DNA of 64,000 nt from Desulfatitalea tepidiphila (GTDB taxonomy: Bacteria; Desulfobacterota; Desulfobacteria; Desulfobacterales; Desulfosarcinaceae), in the NCBI RefSeq assembly GCF_001293685.1, contig NZ_BCAG01000001.1:124001-188000 (forward strand). The letters are read 5' to 3'. The notes below the pieces were generated by a model, which was not told where the DNA came from, made no database searches, and saw only the letters and a list, made by a program, of their open reading frames with translations. How positions within the stretch are numbered: the stretch's first letter is position 1; every line of letters begins with the position of its first letter. Below, one piece after another: positions 8,729 to 18,678 of the stretch. Made by a program: the position numbers and the translations under genes.

Positions 8729-11254
8729 CTAATGTCCGTTGTTCAGCACCTCTTCCAGCGCCGCGGACAAGGCCGCCACGGAGAACGGTTTGGGAAGAAA
8801 GCTCTCTGCGCCGGCATTGATGATCTCCCGGGCCGGGCCGTCGAGGGTGAAGCCGCTGCAGACGATTACCTTCAGGTCGGGCCGCAACTCCTTGAGCTTG
8901 GGATAGATCTGGTTGCCGCTCATGTCCGGAAGCACGACATCCAGGAGGGCAAATGCGATGGCATCCGGATACTCTTGTGCAAGCTGCAAGGCCTCCTTGC
9001 CCGATTTGGCCTCCAGGACCCCGTATCCCAATTTTTCGACAATGGCCCGGTTGACCTCCATGACCAGCTCTTCGTCTTCGATGATCAGCGCCACTCCGGT
9101 GCCATGGCCGGTGTGCAGCGGTTTGACCGTGTCGCCGGGTGCCGCGTCGGCAGCGCTGGCGCACGGCAGGTAGATGGACACCGTGGTGCCCTTGCCCAGC
9201 TCGGATGCCACGTAGACAAAACCGCCGTGCTTTTTGACGATGCCATACACGGCCGCCATGCCGAGGCCCCGCCCCTGGAATTTGGTCGTATAAAACGGCT
9301 CGAAGACGCGTTCGAGGGTCTTTTGATCCATGCCTTTACCGGTATCGGTAATGCTGAGCAGGACATGCCTTCCCGGCTTGAGGCCTTGATATTTGATGCA
9401 GTCGTCCGGCAGCACGTCGACGTTGCGCAGTGTGACGCGCACCGTGCCTTTCTCTTCGATGGCCTCGGAGGCATTGGACAAAATGGCGGCCAGCAGCATC
9501 TGCATCTGGGTGCTGTCCACTTCGATGGGATCGGTGGACTCTTCCAATTCCGTCTCGAGCTCCACGTAGGGCGACAGGCTGTGGTTGACCAGGCTCAGGG
9601 TTTCGCGAACGAAATGGTGGGAGGCCACGGTCTGGGTCTGGAATTTGCCGCCGCGGGCATAGGCCAGCAATTGACTCGTCAATTGGACCATTTTATGGCC
9701 CGCCTGCTGGATGGGTTCCACGAACCGCATGATTTTGGCGTCGGCCAGACCGTCCATCTGGATCAGTTCCAGATTGCCGAGGATGACGGCCAGGGCATTG
9801 TTGAACTGGTGGGCGATCCCGCCAGCCAATGTCGCAATGGACTCCATTTTCTGGGCTTGTTGCAGGCGCGCCGCCAGCCGGCGTTGATCCTTTTCGGCCT
9901 CCCGATTCAGGGTGACGTCCACGATGAAGGCCAATGCGCCAGAATAGTTGCCGCGCGTGTCGCGTTGGGCGATGGCGCTGAGCAGGATGTCTTTGATCTC
10001 CCCCTGCCGGGTAACAAATTGATAGGGGCGATTTTTGATAGAACCGGACTTGTAAAATGCGGGGAAAGAGTTCTCTATGGCGTCGCGGCGGCTCTGGGAG
10101 GTGAAAAAATCAAAGGCGGATCGGCCGATGACCTCTTCCCGCTGGTATCCCATGGTTTCCAGCCACATGTTGCTCACGCTGGTGATGCGGTCCTCGCTGT
10201 CGAGGGAGTAGAGCATGACCGAAGCGTTTTGATAAAGATCCTTGTAGCGCTGTTCGCTCTCCTGGAGCGCCCTGGCCGTCTGCTTCTCGCGGGTCACATC
10301 CCTGGCGCAGCCCACCGTCCCGATCAACTGACCATTATCGTCCCAGAAGGGCGCCTTATGGACATCGAGCATCAGGTAATGATTGCGGATCAGGCCCTCT
10401 TCGAGAAAACGGCCGGCCGATTTGCGCAGCTTGGTGATTTCGTCCGAGTTGATGGCGCCGTCGCCAAAGGTGTGCTGGTGGCCGAGTTTCCGCTCCTTCT
10501 CGGCAAAATACGCTTCGGTGTTGCCGATGGCCTCATCGGGATGGCGGCATTGGAGCAGTTTGTCGCACAGGGCCTGGTTGGCGAACATGTAACGGTCGTC
10601 CAGGTCCTTGGCCCAGATCAGGTCCGGGACGTTGTCGGCCATCAGGCGCAACATTTTGTGGAGCCGGCGATGCTTGGCTTCGCTCTGGCGCAATGCCGCC
10701 TGGGCCTGTTTGCGATCCTCTTCGAGGGAGAGGAATTTCGCCAGGGTACTGATGATGTAGATGTCGATCTCATTGAACTGCCGAACCTGCGTGTCCACGA
10801 TGCACAGGGCGCCGATGACGCTCTCCCGGCAATACACCGGATATCCCAGGTAGCTCTTCAGACCATATTGGCGGACATAGGGATCGCTTTCGTAAAAGGG
10901 GGTGCGGGTGAGGTCCTCGAGGATCACGGGCCGGTTGCCGCTCTGGATGGTCGCTTCGAAACAGATATGTCCGGCGGCTTTGTCCTTGGCCGGAAACCCC
11001 GGGGGCAGATTGTATCCGGACCAGCAGGCCAGCGAAGCTTCGTGATCGTCGATGCGGTTGTAGAGCGAACAGGCGCTGCCGAGCAATTGGTAGGCTTGCT
11101 GAACGATGATGTGAATATTCTGCTCGGGGTCAGGGCCCATCAGGCTGAACAACTCGCCCAGCTTTTTCAATTTTTGGGAGACTTGAGGATCATTGGGAGC
11201 ATCGGCGGGAGCATCGGCCGTTGCGGGCGGCGATTTGGGGGATTTGGGATGCAT
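8729..11254 (-). CDS. Hybrid sensor histidine kinase (GAF-PAS-PAS-HisKA-HATPase-REC)
   Basis: 841 residues from ATG 11254, chosen because GGAGGG lies about nine bases upstream; an ATG at 11275 would place the start before that site. Order: a short Pro/Ala-rich N-terminus, GAF domain (~40-190), PAS (~205-330), second PAS (~345-460), HisKA with GGIAHQFNNAL as phospho-acceptor region, HATPase_c with DTGKGM and a GRGLGM glycine box, then a C-terminal receiver domain with IIEDEE, the phospho-acceptor Asp in LLDVVLPDM, and Lys in PKPF. No membrane segment is seen, so it is probably cytoplasmic. No DNA-binding output domain is attached and no dedicated regulator is adjacent; it is an orphan kinase here. 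Confidence 0.9.
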   Translation of the reverse strand: MHPKSPKSPPATADAPADAPNDPQVSQKLKKLGELFSLMGPDPEQNIHIIVQQAYQLLGSACSLYNRIDDHEASLACWSGYNLPPGFPAKDKAAGHICFEATIQSGNRPVILEDLTRTPFYESDPYVRQYGLKSYLGYPVYCRESVIGALCIVDTQVRQFNEIDIYIISTLAKFLSLEEDRKQAQAALRQSEAKHRRLHKMLRLMADNVPDLIWAKDLDDRYMFANQALCDKLLQCRHPDEAIGNTEAYFAEKERKLGHQHTFGDGAINSDEITKLRKSAGRFLEEGLIRNHYLMLDVHKAPFWDDNGQLIGTVGCARDVTREKQTARALQESEQRYKDLYQNASVMLYSLDSEDRITSVSNMWLETMGYQREEVIGRSAFDFFTSQSRRDAIENSFPAFYKSGSIKNRPYQFVTRQGEIKDILLSAIAQRDTRGNYSGALAFIVDVTLNREAEKDQRRLAARLQQAQKMESIATLAGGIAHQFNNALAVILGNLELIQMDGLADAKIMRFVEPIQQAGHKMVQLTSQLLAYARGGKFQTQTVASHHFVRETLSLVNHSLSPYVELETELEESTDPIEVDSTQMQMLLAAILSNASEAIEEKGTVRVTLRNVDVLPDDCIKYQGLKPGRHVLLSITDTGKGMDQKTLERVFEPFYTTKFQGRGLGMAAVYGIVKKHGGFVYVASELGKGTTVSIYLPCASAADAAPGDTVKPLHTGHGTGVALIIEDEELVMEVNRAIVEKLGYGVLEAKSGKEALQLAQEYPDAIAFALLDVVLPDMSGNQIYPKLKELRPDLKVIVCSGFTLDGPAREIINAGAESFLPKPFSVAALSAALEEVLNNGH

Positions 11255-11582
11255 ACGGGTTGACCCTCCAGACAATGGACGCGAAATCTAGTTTAAATTT
11301 CATATCGCGATATAAAAAACAAGCAAAATTTTATTTCAAACCTTGTATCAAAACAAAGAGTTATGGGAGGTGTGGGGGTGACTCCCCGTTTTGTATCCAT
11401 TGCCGCCAGGTGCGGCCCTGGCATATTGAGGGGACCGGCGTCCCCTTTACAGCCGTTTGGATTCATGGCACAAAGGCTATGGGCGGTTCTTATCCAACTG
11501 CCTGTATTTTTGTCCAAACGGTGTTGTGGCGGCCTTCCGGGGCCATGAATGTTCGATGCAGATTCGATGTAAAGAGGTGGCG
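11255..11582. other. Divergent intergenic region with palindrome and clustered small hairpins
   Basis: This 328-base gap separates the hybrid kinase (minus strand) from the FAH-family gene (plus strand), so it must carry promoters in both directions. A perfect 12-bp palindrome ATATCGCGATAT is at 11302-11313, about 48 bases upstream of the kinase start. Between 11365 and 11448 three short GC-rich inverted repeats follow one another: GGGG/CCCC around 11375-11387, GCCGC/GCGGC at 11402-11416, and GGGGAC/GTCCCC at 11430-11445 followed by three T. No convincing promoter boxes and no recognised riboswitch were found. Confidence 0.4.
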
Positions 11583-12422
11583 ATGAGACTCATCCGAATG
11601 GGAGCGCCCGGCCGTGAGCGCCCCGGATTGTCGATCGACGGCAAGGTGGTGGACCTGCGCGTGCTTTTTCCGGAAATCCCGGATATCGACGAGCAGTTTT
11701 TCAGGCAGGGGTGGCTGGAACGTCTGGCCGGACTCGACCTGTCGGCCCATGCCCGTGAATCCAAGGAACGCTGGGGGCCGCCCATCGCACGACCCTCCAA
11801 GATCATCTGCCTGGGGAAGAATTATGCCGAGCATGCCCGTGAAGGCGGTTTCGAGACGCCGGCCAGCCCGTTGATTTTTTCAAAGACGCCCAACACGCTC
11901 AATGGTCCGTTCGACCCGATCCTGCTGCCGCGCAGCTCCGGAAAGGTCGACTGGGAGGTGGAGTTGGCCCTCGTCATCGGAAAAGCGGGCAAGCGTATCG
12001 TGCGCGCGCAAGCCTTGTCCCACGTGGCCGGTGTGACGGTGATGAACGATGTGTCCGGGCGCGAGGCGCAATTCGCCGACTCCCAATGGTTTCGGGGAAA
12101 GGCGTTCGACACCTTCGCCCCCATGGGCCCGGCCCTGGTGACTCTCGACGAGATCGGCGATCCCCACGATCTGCGTCTGACCGCCACGGTGAACGGCCGG
12201 ATCATGCAGGACGGCCACACCCGCGACCTGATTTTCGACCTTCCCGCCCTGATCGCCAACATCAGCGAAGACATCACTCTCGTGCCAGGGGACGTGATTT
12301 CCACCGGCACGCCGGCCGGCGTGGGGATTTTCCGCGATCCGCCCATCGTTCTGGACGAGGGCGATGAAGTCTCCTGCTGGATCGAGAAAATAGGGGCCAT
12401 TACCAATCGCGTGGTGCGGTGA
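11583..12422 (+). CDS. Fumarylacetoacetate hydrolase (FAH) family protein
   Basis: 279 residues from ATG 11583, preceded by AGAGGTGG. The C-terminal FAH domain carries the metal-binding pattern: E125 and E127 in DWEVELALVIGK and D156 in MNDVSGRE, with the later GTPAGVG loop. The first ~70 residues resemble the small N-terminal domain of the 2-keto-4-pentenoate hydratase / 2-hydroxyhepta-2,4-diene-1,7-dioate isomerase and acylpyruvase group. The family cleaves or hydrates C-C bonds in 2-keto acids with a divalent metal. The exact substrate is undetermined. There is no clear pathway partner beside it. Confidence 0.85.
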   Translation: MRLIRMGAPGRERPGLSIDGKVVDLRVLFPEIPDIDEQFFRQGWLERLAGLDLSAHARESKERWGPPIARPSKIICLGKNYAEHAREGGFETPASPLIFSKTPNTLNGPFDPILLPRSSGKVDWEVELALVIGKAGKRIVRAQALSHVAGVTVMNDVSGREAQFADSQWFRGKAFDTFAPMGPALVTLDEIGDPHDLRLTATVNGRIMQDGHTRDLIFDLPALIANISEDITLVPGDVISTGTPAGVGIFRDPPIVLDEGDEVSCWIEKIGAITNRVVR

Positions 12423-12498
12423 CGGGGTGGCGCTGGATATCATCAATGATTCGTTGTATATCACATCCTTTTAAAACCCATGACAAAGGTTTTGGACG

Positions 12499-15400
12499 AT
12501 GAATCGCAAATCGGGATTTGCCTGGCTCCTGGTGGGCCTGTTGCTGGTGTTCACCTCCGTGGCGGATGCGGCCATGGCGCCCGGCGACATCCCTCCGGGT
12601 CTTGAGGCTTGGGCGCCGTGGGTGCTGCATGGCCAATCCGAAGCGCTATGCCCCACCGATTACGATGACGGTACGGTGGCGCGTTGCCAGTGGCCATCGC
12701 GATTGCACCTCGAATTTTCGTCTGATCAAGGGACCTTCGAACAGCGGTGGCTCATGTTTGCCGAAGGGTGGGTCGTTTTGCCGGGCAATGCCGATTTGTG
12801 GCCCGACAGCGTCACGGTGGACGGGCAATCCGTGGCCGTGATTCATCGAAACGACGCACCCATGATCCGGTTGTCGCCCGGCGATCATCGGATCATGGGA
12901 CGATTCATCTGGCAACAGCGTCCGGAGATGATCCAGGTGCCTCCCGAACTGGGGTTGCTGGAACTCAACATCGACGGGCGCCGGATCCGTACCACGACCA
13001 TCGATGCCCAGGGACGGCTCTGGCTACAGGAGGGAGCGTCCGCCGGAGGCCGTGAAGAGCGCATCGCCTTGCGGCTGTTCCGTCTGCTGGACGATACCAT
13101 TCCCATGCAGGTCACCACGCACCTGCGCCTCGACATATCGGGCAATTCGCGTGAAATCGAACTTCCCGGGGTATTGTTGGAAAACAGCATCCCCATGGAC
13201 ATCAAGAGCCTACTGCCGGCGCGGCTGGATGCCAATGGGCGGTTGACGGTGCAGGCCAGGGCCGGACGATGGGAGATTTCCATCGTTGCTCGCATGTCCG
13301 GCCCGCAATTCAAAATCAACGCCGGTCCCTGCCCCTATGGGGATGAGGTCTGGTCCTTTCAACCCCGGCACGCGTTGCGCATGGTGGAGGTTCTCGATGT
13401 GGCGCCGGTGGAGCCCGGTCAGACCGACATGCCGGATGCCTGGCGCGGTTATCCGGCCTATTTGTTGAAATCGGGCGGCGCCATGACCCTCAAGGAGATC
13501 CGCAGGGGCGATCCGGATCCGGCGCCGGATCAACTCGTCCTGCATCGGACCTGGTGGCTCGATTTCGATGGCGCCGGATTTACCCTTCGTGACGCGATCA
13601 GCGGCACCCTCAGCCGCCAGTGGTCGCTGGCCGTCAACGCGCCCATGGTCCTGGGACGGGTGGCCGTGGACGGAGAGGAGCGGGTGATCACGGAACAGGG
13701 CCCCGAAAAGAAGATGGGCGTCGAGTTGCGCCGGGGCCATCTGTCCATGGAAGCGGACAGCCGCCTGCCAGATCGCCCGGCGGCGATGTCCGCCGTGGGA
13801 TGGGACCACGATTTCCAGACCGTCACGGGCGTTCTTCACCTGCCGCCGGGATGGCGTATTTTTTCGGCGTCGGGCGTCGACTGGCTCTCTGATACCTGGC
13901 TGAAACGCTGGTCGCTGCTCGATCTGTTCCTTCTGTTGATCATCGCCCTGGCGGTAGCCAAACTGCGGGCCTGGTACTGGGGGATAGCGGCCCTGGTGAC
14001 CATGACGCTCATATGGCACGAAACCGGCGCCCCGCGTTGGGTCTGGCTCCATTTGTTGGCCGTGCTGGCCTTGTGGCCCCTGCTGCCGGCTGGTTGGTTC
14101 AGGCGTCTGGTGACGATGTGGGGCATCGGCGCCGTGGCGGTTTTGTTGATCACGGCCATCCCTTTCGTGGTGCAGGAGATCCGCTGGGGCCTGTACCCCC
14201 AACTGGCCCCTCATGCCGATCGGCCCATTCCGGCCCGAACGCAGCTGTCGAACCTGGCGCCCCCCGCTCCCATGGTCGAGCGCATGGACGAATCGGACAT
14301 GAGTTCCAGGATGATGGCCAAGGCAGGACGGGCGCAGACCCCGTCCGCCGCGGTTTCCGTTCCCGTGAAGGAGGCTGATCTGATCGACCATGATCCCGAT
14401 GCACTGATTCCCACCGGACCCGGCCTGCCGGACTGGCAGTGGCGATCGGTTCAACTGCGCTGGAGCGGCCCGGTATCCAAGGCGCAAGACATTCGGTTCT
14501 ATCTGCTCTCACCGATCGTGAATTTTATCCTGGCCATGCTCAGGGTCGCTTTTCTGATCTTGTTGATGTGGATCCTGTTCGATTGGCGATCGTGGTGGCG
14601 GCCATGGTGGCAGCGGGTCCGCGACAGGTTCAATGCAACCGCGGCGGTGGTATGGGTTGTTTTGTGCCTCGGCATGCTTCGGCCGGAGGCGTATGCGGCC
14701 GATGCATCGATCTTTCCACCGCCGGCTCTTCTGGAGGAGCTCCGCCAGCGTCTCCTGGAGAAGCCCGATTGCCTGCCCCACTGTGCCGAGATTGCACGCA
14801 TGGAGGTGGTCGCATCCGGAGACGACCTGCAGGTGATGTTGAAAATTCACTGTGCTGATCGCATGGCTGTCCCGTTACCGGTCAACCGAAGGTCGTGGCT
14901 GCCCGATCAGATCCTGCTGGATAACGCACCGATCAGCGGGTTGCGCGTCGACGACCAAGGCCAGATGTGGGCCCTGGTGCCTTCGGGCGTCCACACCCTG
15001 AATCTGACCGCCGATGTGGCAGCGGTATCGGTGATTCAGATGCCGCTGCCGCTCCGACCGCACAACGCCTCCTATGCGGCGTCAGGGTGGCGCCTGGACG
15101 GCATCGATCCCAATGGCCATACCGGATCCAGTATCCAATTGACCCGTTTGAAGAACGACCGGTCGCCATCGGCAGATCGTCCCGCCGGCAGCCTCCCGCC
15201 GTTTTTACAGGTCGAGCGGCTGCTGCGGTTGGGACTGACCTGGCAGGTAACGACCACGGTGACGCGGTTGACCCCCACCGGTGCGCCCATCGTGGTGACG
15301 CTGCCCTTGATGGCCGATGAATCGATCACCACTTCCGGCGTCCAGGTCGACCAGGGGCAGGCCCTGATCAACATGGCACCGTCCGAAAGGATGGTGACCT

Positions 15401-16560
15401 TCGACTCTGTCTTAACCATCGCGCCCATAATCGAATTGACAGCGCCAAAGGCCGTTCCGTGGACCGAAACATGGATCCTGGATGCGGGTGCTATCTGGCA
15501 TTGCGAAACGGAGGGCATTGCGGCCGTCCACCATCAGGACGCCGCCGGTCAGTGGCGCCCGCGCTGGCAGCCCTGGCCCGGTGAAAAAATCACGATCCGG
15601 GTAAATCGTCCGGAGGCCGTACCCGGGCAGATCAAGACCATCGATGGCGCCGACCTGGTGTTGACGCCGGGGCAGCGTTTCGGCCAGGGCGAGCTGCGCA
15701 TGCGGATACGGACCAGCCGCGGGGGGCAGCATACGATGGAGCTGCCGTCCAATGCCAATTTGCAGCAGGTGACGGTCGGCGGTAGAACGCTTCCCGTGCG
15801 CCAGGACGGACCCTATGTGACCGTGCCCCTGCAACCGGGGGCCCAGGCGGTGGCGGTCCGGTGGCAGCAGCTGTCATCCTTCGGCACTTTTTTCAAAGTT
15901 CCCGAGGTGAAATTGGGCCAACCGGCGGTCAATGCCCGGGTAACGGTGAACGTGCCGGCCCAACGCTGGATCCTGATGGTCGGCGGTCCCCGTTGGGGGC
16001 CGGCGGTGCTCTTCTGGAGTTATCTGATCGCCATCGTCCTTGCGGCCCTGGTTCTGGCGCGTTTGCCCCTGACGCCGCTGAGGAGCTGGCAATGGCTGCT
16101 GCTGGGGTTGGGATTGACCCAGGTCCCACCGGCCATGGCATTGATCATCGTGGGGTGGCTGCTGGCCCTGGGCCTGCGGGCGAAGTCTCCTCTGCCGCAG
16201 CACTGGCTGCCGTTCAACGCCATTCAAATCGGGCTGGTCGCATGGACATTGGCCGCCCTGGCGGCCCTCTTTGCAGCGGTCAAGGCCGGCCTGCTGGGCC
16301 AGCCGGAGATGCAGATCGCCGGCAACCAATCGAGCCACATGGTGCTCAAGTGGACCCAGGACCACATCGCGGGGAACATGCCGCAACCCTGGCTGATCAG
16401 CCTGCCGGTGTGGCTGTTCAACCTGCTGATGCTGGTCTGGTCCTTATGGTTGGCATGGGCTCTTTTGGGTTGGTTGAAGTGGGGATGGCACTGTTGGGTC
16501 AAGGACGGCGGCTGGCGCAAGGTATCCCTGCGGCGCAACGCAGGTGCATCGCCGCACTAG
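12499..16560 (+). CDS. Large membrane protein of unknown function with two-fold internal repeat
   Basis: 1353 residues; I do not recognise a named family. A signal peptide (residues 1-25, ending VADA) is followed by a large, probably periplasmic, beta-rich region. A membrane cluster lies around residues 472-560, single segments near 668-695 and 717-735 (the latter resembling an internal signal sequence), a second periplasmic-type region ~735-1165, and a C-terminal membrane cluster ~1170-1330. The two exported regions look related. Residues ~88-150 (LPGNADLWPDSVTVDG, then LSPGDHRIMG) mirror the part of the second region reading LPVNRRSWLPDQILLDN, then VPSGVHTLNL. It lies alone between the FAH gene and recN. 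A cell-envelope role is inference only. Confidence 0.75.
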   Translation: MNRKSGFAWLLVGLLLVFTSVADAAMAPGDIPPGLEAWAPWVLHGQSEALCPTDYDDGTVARCQWPSRLHLEFSSDQGTFEQRWLMFAEGWVVLPGNADLWPDSVTVDGQSVAVIHRNDAPMIRLSPGDHRIMGRFIWQQRPEMIQVPPELGLLELNIDGRRIRTTTIDAQGRLWLQEGASAGGREERIALRLFRLLDDTIPMQVTTHLRLDISGNSREIELPGVLLENSIPMDIKSLLPARLDANGRLTVQARAGRWEISIVARMSGPQFKINAGPCPYGDEVWSFQPRHALRMVEVLDVAPVEPGQTDMPDAWRGYPAYLLKSGGAMTLKEIRRGDPDPAPDQLVLHRTWWLDFDGAGFTLRDAISGTLSRQWSLAVNAPMVLGRVAVDGEERVITEQGPEKKMGVELRRGHLSMEADSRLPDRPAAMSAVGWDHDFQTVTGVLHLPPGWRIFSASGVDWLSDTWLKRWSLLDLFLLLIIALAVAKLRAWYWGIAALVTMTLIWHETGAPRWVWLHLLAVLALWPLLPAGWFRRLVTMWGIGAVAVLLITAIPFVVQEIRWGLYPQLAPHADRPIPARTQLSNLAPPAPMVERMDESDMSSRMMAKAGRAQTPSAAVSVPVKEADLIDHDPDALIPTGPGLPDWQWRSVQLRWSGPVSKAQDIRFYLLSPIVNFILAMLRVAFLILLMWILFDWRSWWRPWWQRVRDRFNATAAVVWVVLCLGMLRPEAYAADASIFPPPALLEELRQRLLEKPDCLPHCAEIARMEVVASGDDLQVMLKIHCADRMAVPLPVNRRSWLPDQILLDNAPISGLRVDDQGQMWALVPSGVHTLNLTADVAAVSVIQMPLPLRPHNASYAASGWRLDGIDPNGHTGSSIQLTRLKNDRSPSADRPAGSLPPFLQVERLLRLGLTWQVTTTVTRLTPTGAPIVVTLPLMADESITTSGVQVDQGQALINMAPSERMVTFDSVLTIAPIIELTAPKAVPWTETWILDAGAIWHCETEGIAAVHHQDAAGQWRPRWQPWPGEKITIRVNRPEAVPGQIKTIDGADLVLTPGQRFGQGELRMRIRTSRGGQHTMELPSNANLQQVTVGGRTLPVRQDGPYVTVPLQPGAQAVAVRWQQLSSFGTFFKVPEVKLGQPAVNARVTVNVPAQRWILMVGGPRWGPAVLFWSYLIAIVLAALVLARLPLTPLRSWQWLLLGLGLTQVPPAMALIIVGWLLALGLRAKSPLPQHWLPFNAIQIGLVAWTLAALAALFAAVKAGLLGQPEMQIAGNQSSHMVLKWTQDHIAGNMPQPWLISLPVWLFNLLMLVWSLWLAWALLGWLKWGWHCWVKDGGWRKVSLRRNAGASPH

Positions 16561-16625
16561 GTACACGCAGGCATAAATAAGCTGACCTATATGTCGCCCC
16601 ATACAGCCAATGGAATGGATACTTA

Positions 16626-16729
16626 GCGTACTCGTACGCGTACTTCAGCGCAGCGGTACTCGTACTCGATCCATCCTGGAATCGTTGACACAAGCAGGGG
16701 GATCTTTCGAGTGCGAGTACGAATACGAC
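16626..16729. repeat. GTACTCGTAC-rich inverted repeat cluster
   Basis: The gap between the large membrane protein and recN contains a perfect palindrome GTACGCGTAC (16634-16643). It also contains a 14-bp inverted repeat: GTACTCGTACTCGA at 16656-16669 against TCGAGTGCGAGTAC at 16707-16720, one mismatch, 37-base loop. The unit GTACTCGTAC recurs in the segment. It lies about 70 bases before recN. It is unlike the MITE-like family in sequence. Function unknown; a regulatory site or a small dispersed repeat are both possible. Confidence 0.5.
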
Positions 16730-16795
16730 TGCAAGCAAGTGGCCCATTATGTCAGCGTAATATAGTGCACTAGGCAGGAGGCAGGGCGTCGACAT

Positions 16796-18499
16796 ATGCT
16801 CCAGGAACTCACCATTCGCAATTTCGCCATTATCGAGGATCTCAGCATTCGTTTTTCCCCGGGGTTGACGATCCTCAGCGGTGAAACCGGAGCGGGAAAG
16901 TCGATCATCATCAATGCCGTGAATTTATTGCTGGGCAGCCGGGCATCGGCCGCCCTGATCCGCACCGGCGCAGAAAGCGCCGAACTCGAGGCGCTGTTCG
17001 ACATTCCTGCCGGCAGCGAGATCGCCCGACGGATGGTCGATGCAGGGTATGACGCCGGCGATGGGCTGCTGGTGCGACGGATCATCTCCAATCAGGATCG
17101 TCATCGCATCTATATCAACGGCCGACTGGCCACCATGCAGCTGCTCGGCGACCTGACCGCCCGACTGGCCAGCATTGCGGGGCAGCACGCCCACCAGGGC
17201 TTGCTCAGGGAGGAGGAGCATCTTTCCATTCTCGACCAGTTCGGCGATTTGTTGCCGCTGCGCGGCCGTTACGCGGAGAGCCACGCCCGTATATTGCCCC
17301 TGATCCGCGAAGAGCAGGCGCTGCTCGAGCGCCAGCGTCGCCAGGACGAGCAATCCGAACTGCTGCGGTTTCAGCTGCAGGAGATCGAAGCGGCGGACCT
17401 GCAAGTCGATGAGGATGCAACCCTTGAAAAAGAGCGCCTGCGCCTCAAGAACGGAGAGGAGCTGTTTCAAACCGTGCAGCAGTGCATCGAAGCGCTTTAC
17501 AGCGGCGACGGTGCCGTGTTTGAAATCCTCGGCCAGCTGGCCAAGGCACTTTCGCGAGTGGGGCGCATCGACGACCAATTGCAGGACCGTTCCGGCGAAC
17601 TGGAAGAGGTGACCTACCGGGTGGAAGATCTGGCCGGTCGCCTGCGGGACTATCTGCGGCACATCGACCTGGATCCCGGCCGGCTGGAGACTGTCGAGGC
17701 GCGCCTGGATACGGTGAACAAGCTCAAACGCAAATACGGCGGGTCCCTGGAAGCGGTTCACGCCCACGCCGAAGATATCGCCTGCCAATTAAAAGAGATC
17801 GACACCCTGGACGAGCGGCTATCCGAAATCAGAGCCGAACTGCAGCGCAACCACCAGGCGCTTTGCGGTCTGGCTGAAACATTGTCCGACAAACGCCGCA
17901 AGGCGGCTGAGCTGTTGTCTCAAAAGGTGGAGCGGGAGCTGGCCGATCTGAAGATGGCCGGCACCCGGTTCGTAGTGGACATACAGCCGGTGGACCAGCT
18001 CAGGGAGACCGGTCCGTTCCTGGCCAACAAGGGCCTTGCGCTGACAGAAAGCGGTTCGGACCGGGTGGTCTTCACGATGGCTCCCAATGTCGGAGAGGCG
18101 ATCAAACCGTTGGCCAGCATCGCTTCGGGCGGGGAGTTGTCCCGGGTGATGCTGGCCCTGAAAGCCATTCTGGCCCATAGCGATGCCTTGGAAACCGTGG
18201 TGTTCGACGAAGTCGATGCCGGCATCGGCGGCGGCGTCGCCGATGTGGTGGGAAAAAAGCTGGCCCATCTGGCCCGTCACCATCAGATTCTGTGCATCAC
18301 CCATCTGCCGCAAATCGCAAGGTATGGCGATCATCATTTTAATATCGTGAAAAGCGTTTCCCGGGGCCGAACCCGGACAACCATCATGCCGCTGGCGCCC
18401 GAAGCGCGGGTCGAAGAACTGGCCCGCATGCTGGGCGGCGAAAAGATCACGGCCACCACCCTGGCCCACGCCCGTGAGATGCTCTCCACGGGCCGATAA
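16796..18499 (+). CDS. recN: DNA repair protein RecN
   Basis: 567 residues, the usual RecN length. The Walker A motif GETGAGKS is at residues 29-36. Long coiled-coil stretches rich in Glu, Arg and Gln occupy ~150-380, and the C-terminal ABC signature ASGGELSRVMLALK is near residue 440, followed by the VVFDEVDAGIGG Walker B/D-loop. RecN is an SMC-like ATPase that acts on double-strand-break ends before homologous recombination. ATG 16796 is preceded by AGGAGG at a longer-than-usual distance (14 bases) and by AGGG closer in. Transcribed alone; the next gene begins 180 bases downstream. Confidence 0.93.
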   Translation: MLQELTIRNFAIIEDLSIRFSPGLTILSGETGAGKSIIINAVNLLLGSRASAALIRTGAESAELEALFDIPAGSEIARRMVDAGYDAGDGLLVRRIISNQDRHRIYINGRLATMQLLGDLTARLASIAGQHAHQGLLREEEHLSILDQFGDLLPLRGRYAESHARILPLIREEQALLERQRRQDEQSELLRFQLQEIEAADLQVDEDATLEKERLRLKNGEELFQTVQQCIEALYSGDGAVFEILGQLAKALSRVGRIDDQLQDRSGELEEVTYRVEDLAGRLRDYLRHIDLDPGRLETVEARLDTVNKLKRKYGGSLEAVHAHAEDIACQLKEIDTLDERLSEIRAELQRNHQALCGLAETLSDKRRKAAELLSQKVERELADLKMAGTRFVVDIQPVDQLRETGPFLANKGLALTESGSDRVVFTMAPNVGEAIKPLASIASGGELSRVMLALKAILAHSDALETVVFDEVDAGIGGGVADVVGKKLAHLARHHQILCITHLPQIARYGDHHFNIVKSVSRGRTRTTIMPLAPEARVEELARMLGGEKITATTLAHAREMLSTGR

Positions 18500-18678
18500 A
18501 CCATGCCCTTCCGAACACGGCATTCGCCGTCTATTGTGAACGAACCGAAATTGTAAATCCCGGATCTGCCCTGGCGGTCGCGCAGGGCCGCCGTTGTCGA
18601 TCCGGATGAACGACTTGCGCCTTGTCATCGTGATGAGCCGCCGGTCTCATCTGCAATCTTTTCACCAAAGGGGTTGCC

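Noticed and set aside
8732-11263. 843-residue plus-strand frame opposite the hybrid kinase
   Set aside because: Antisense shadow; the minus strand encodes a complete, motif-rich histidine kinase.
11463-11495. String resembling part of a GEMM (cyclic di-GMP) riboswitch, GGCACAAAGGCTATGGG
   Set aside because: Lacks the CGCAAAGC core, the tetraloop-receptor arm and the second stem of GEMM riboswitches.
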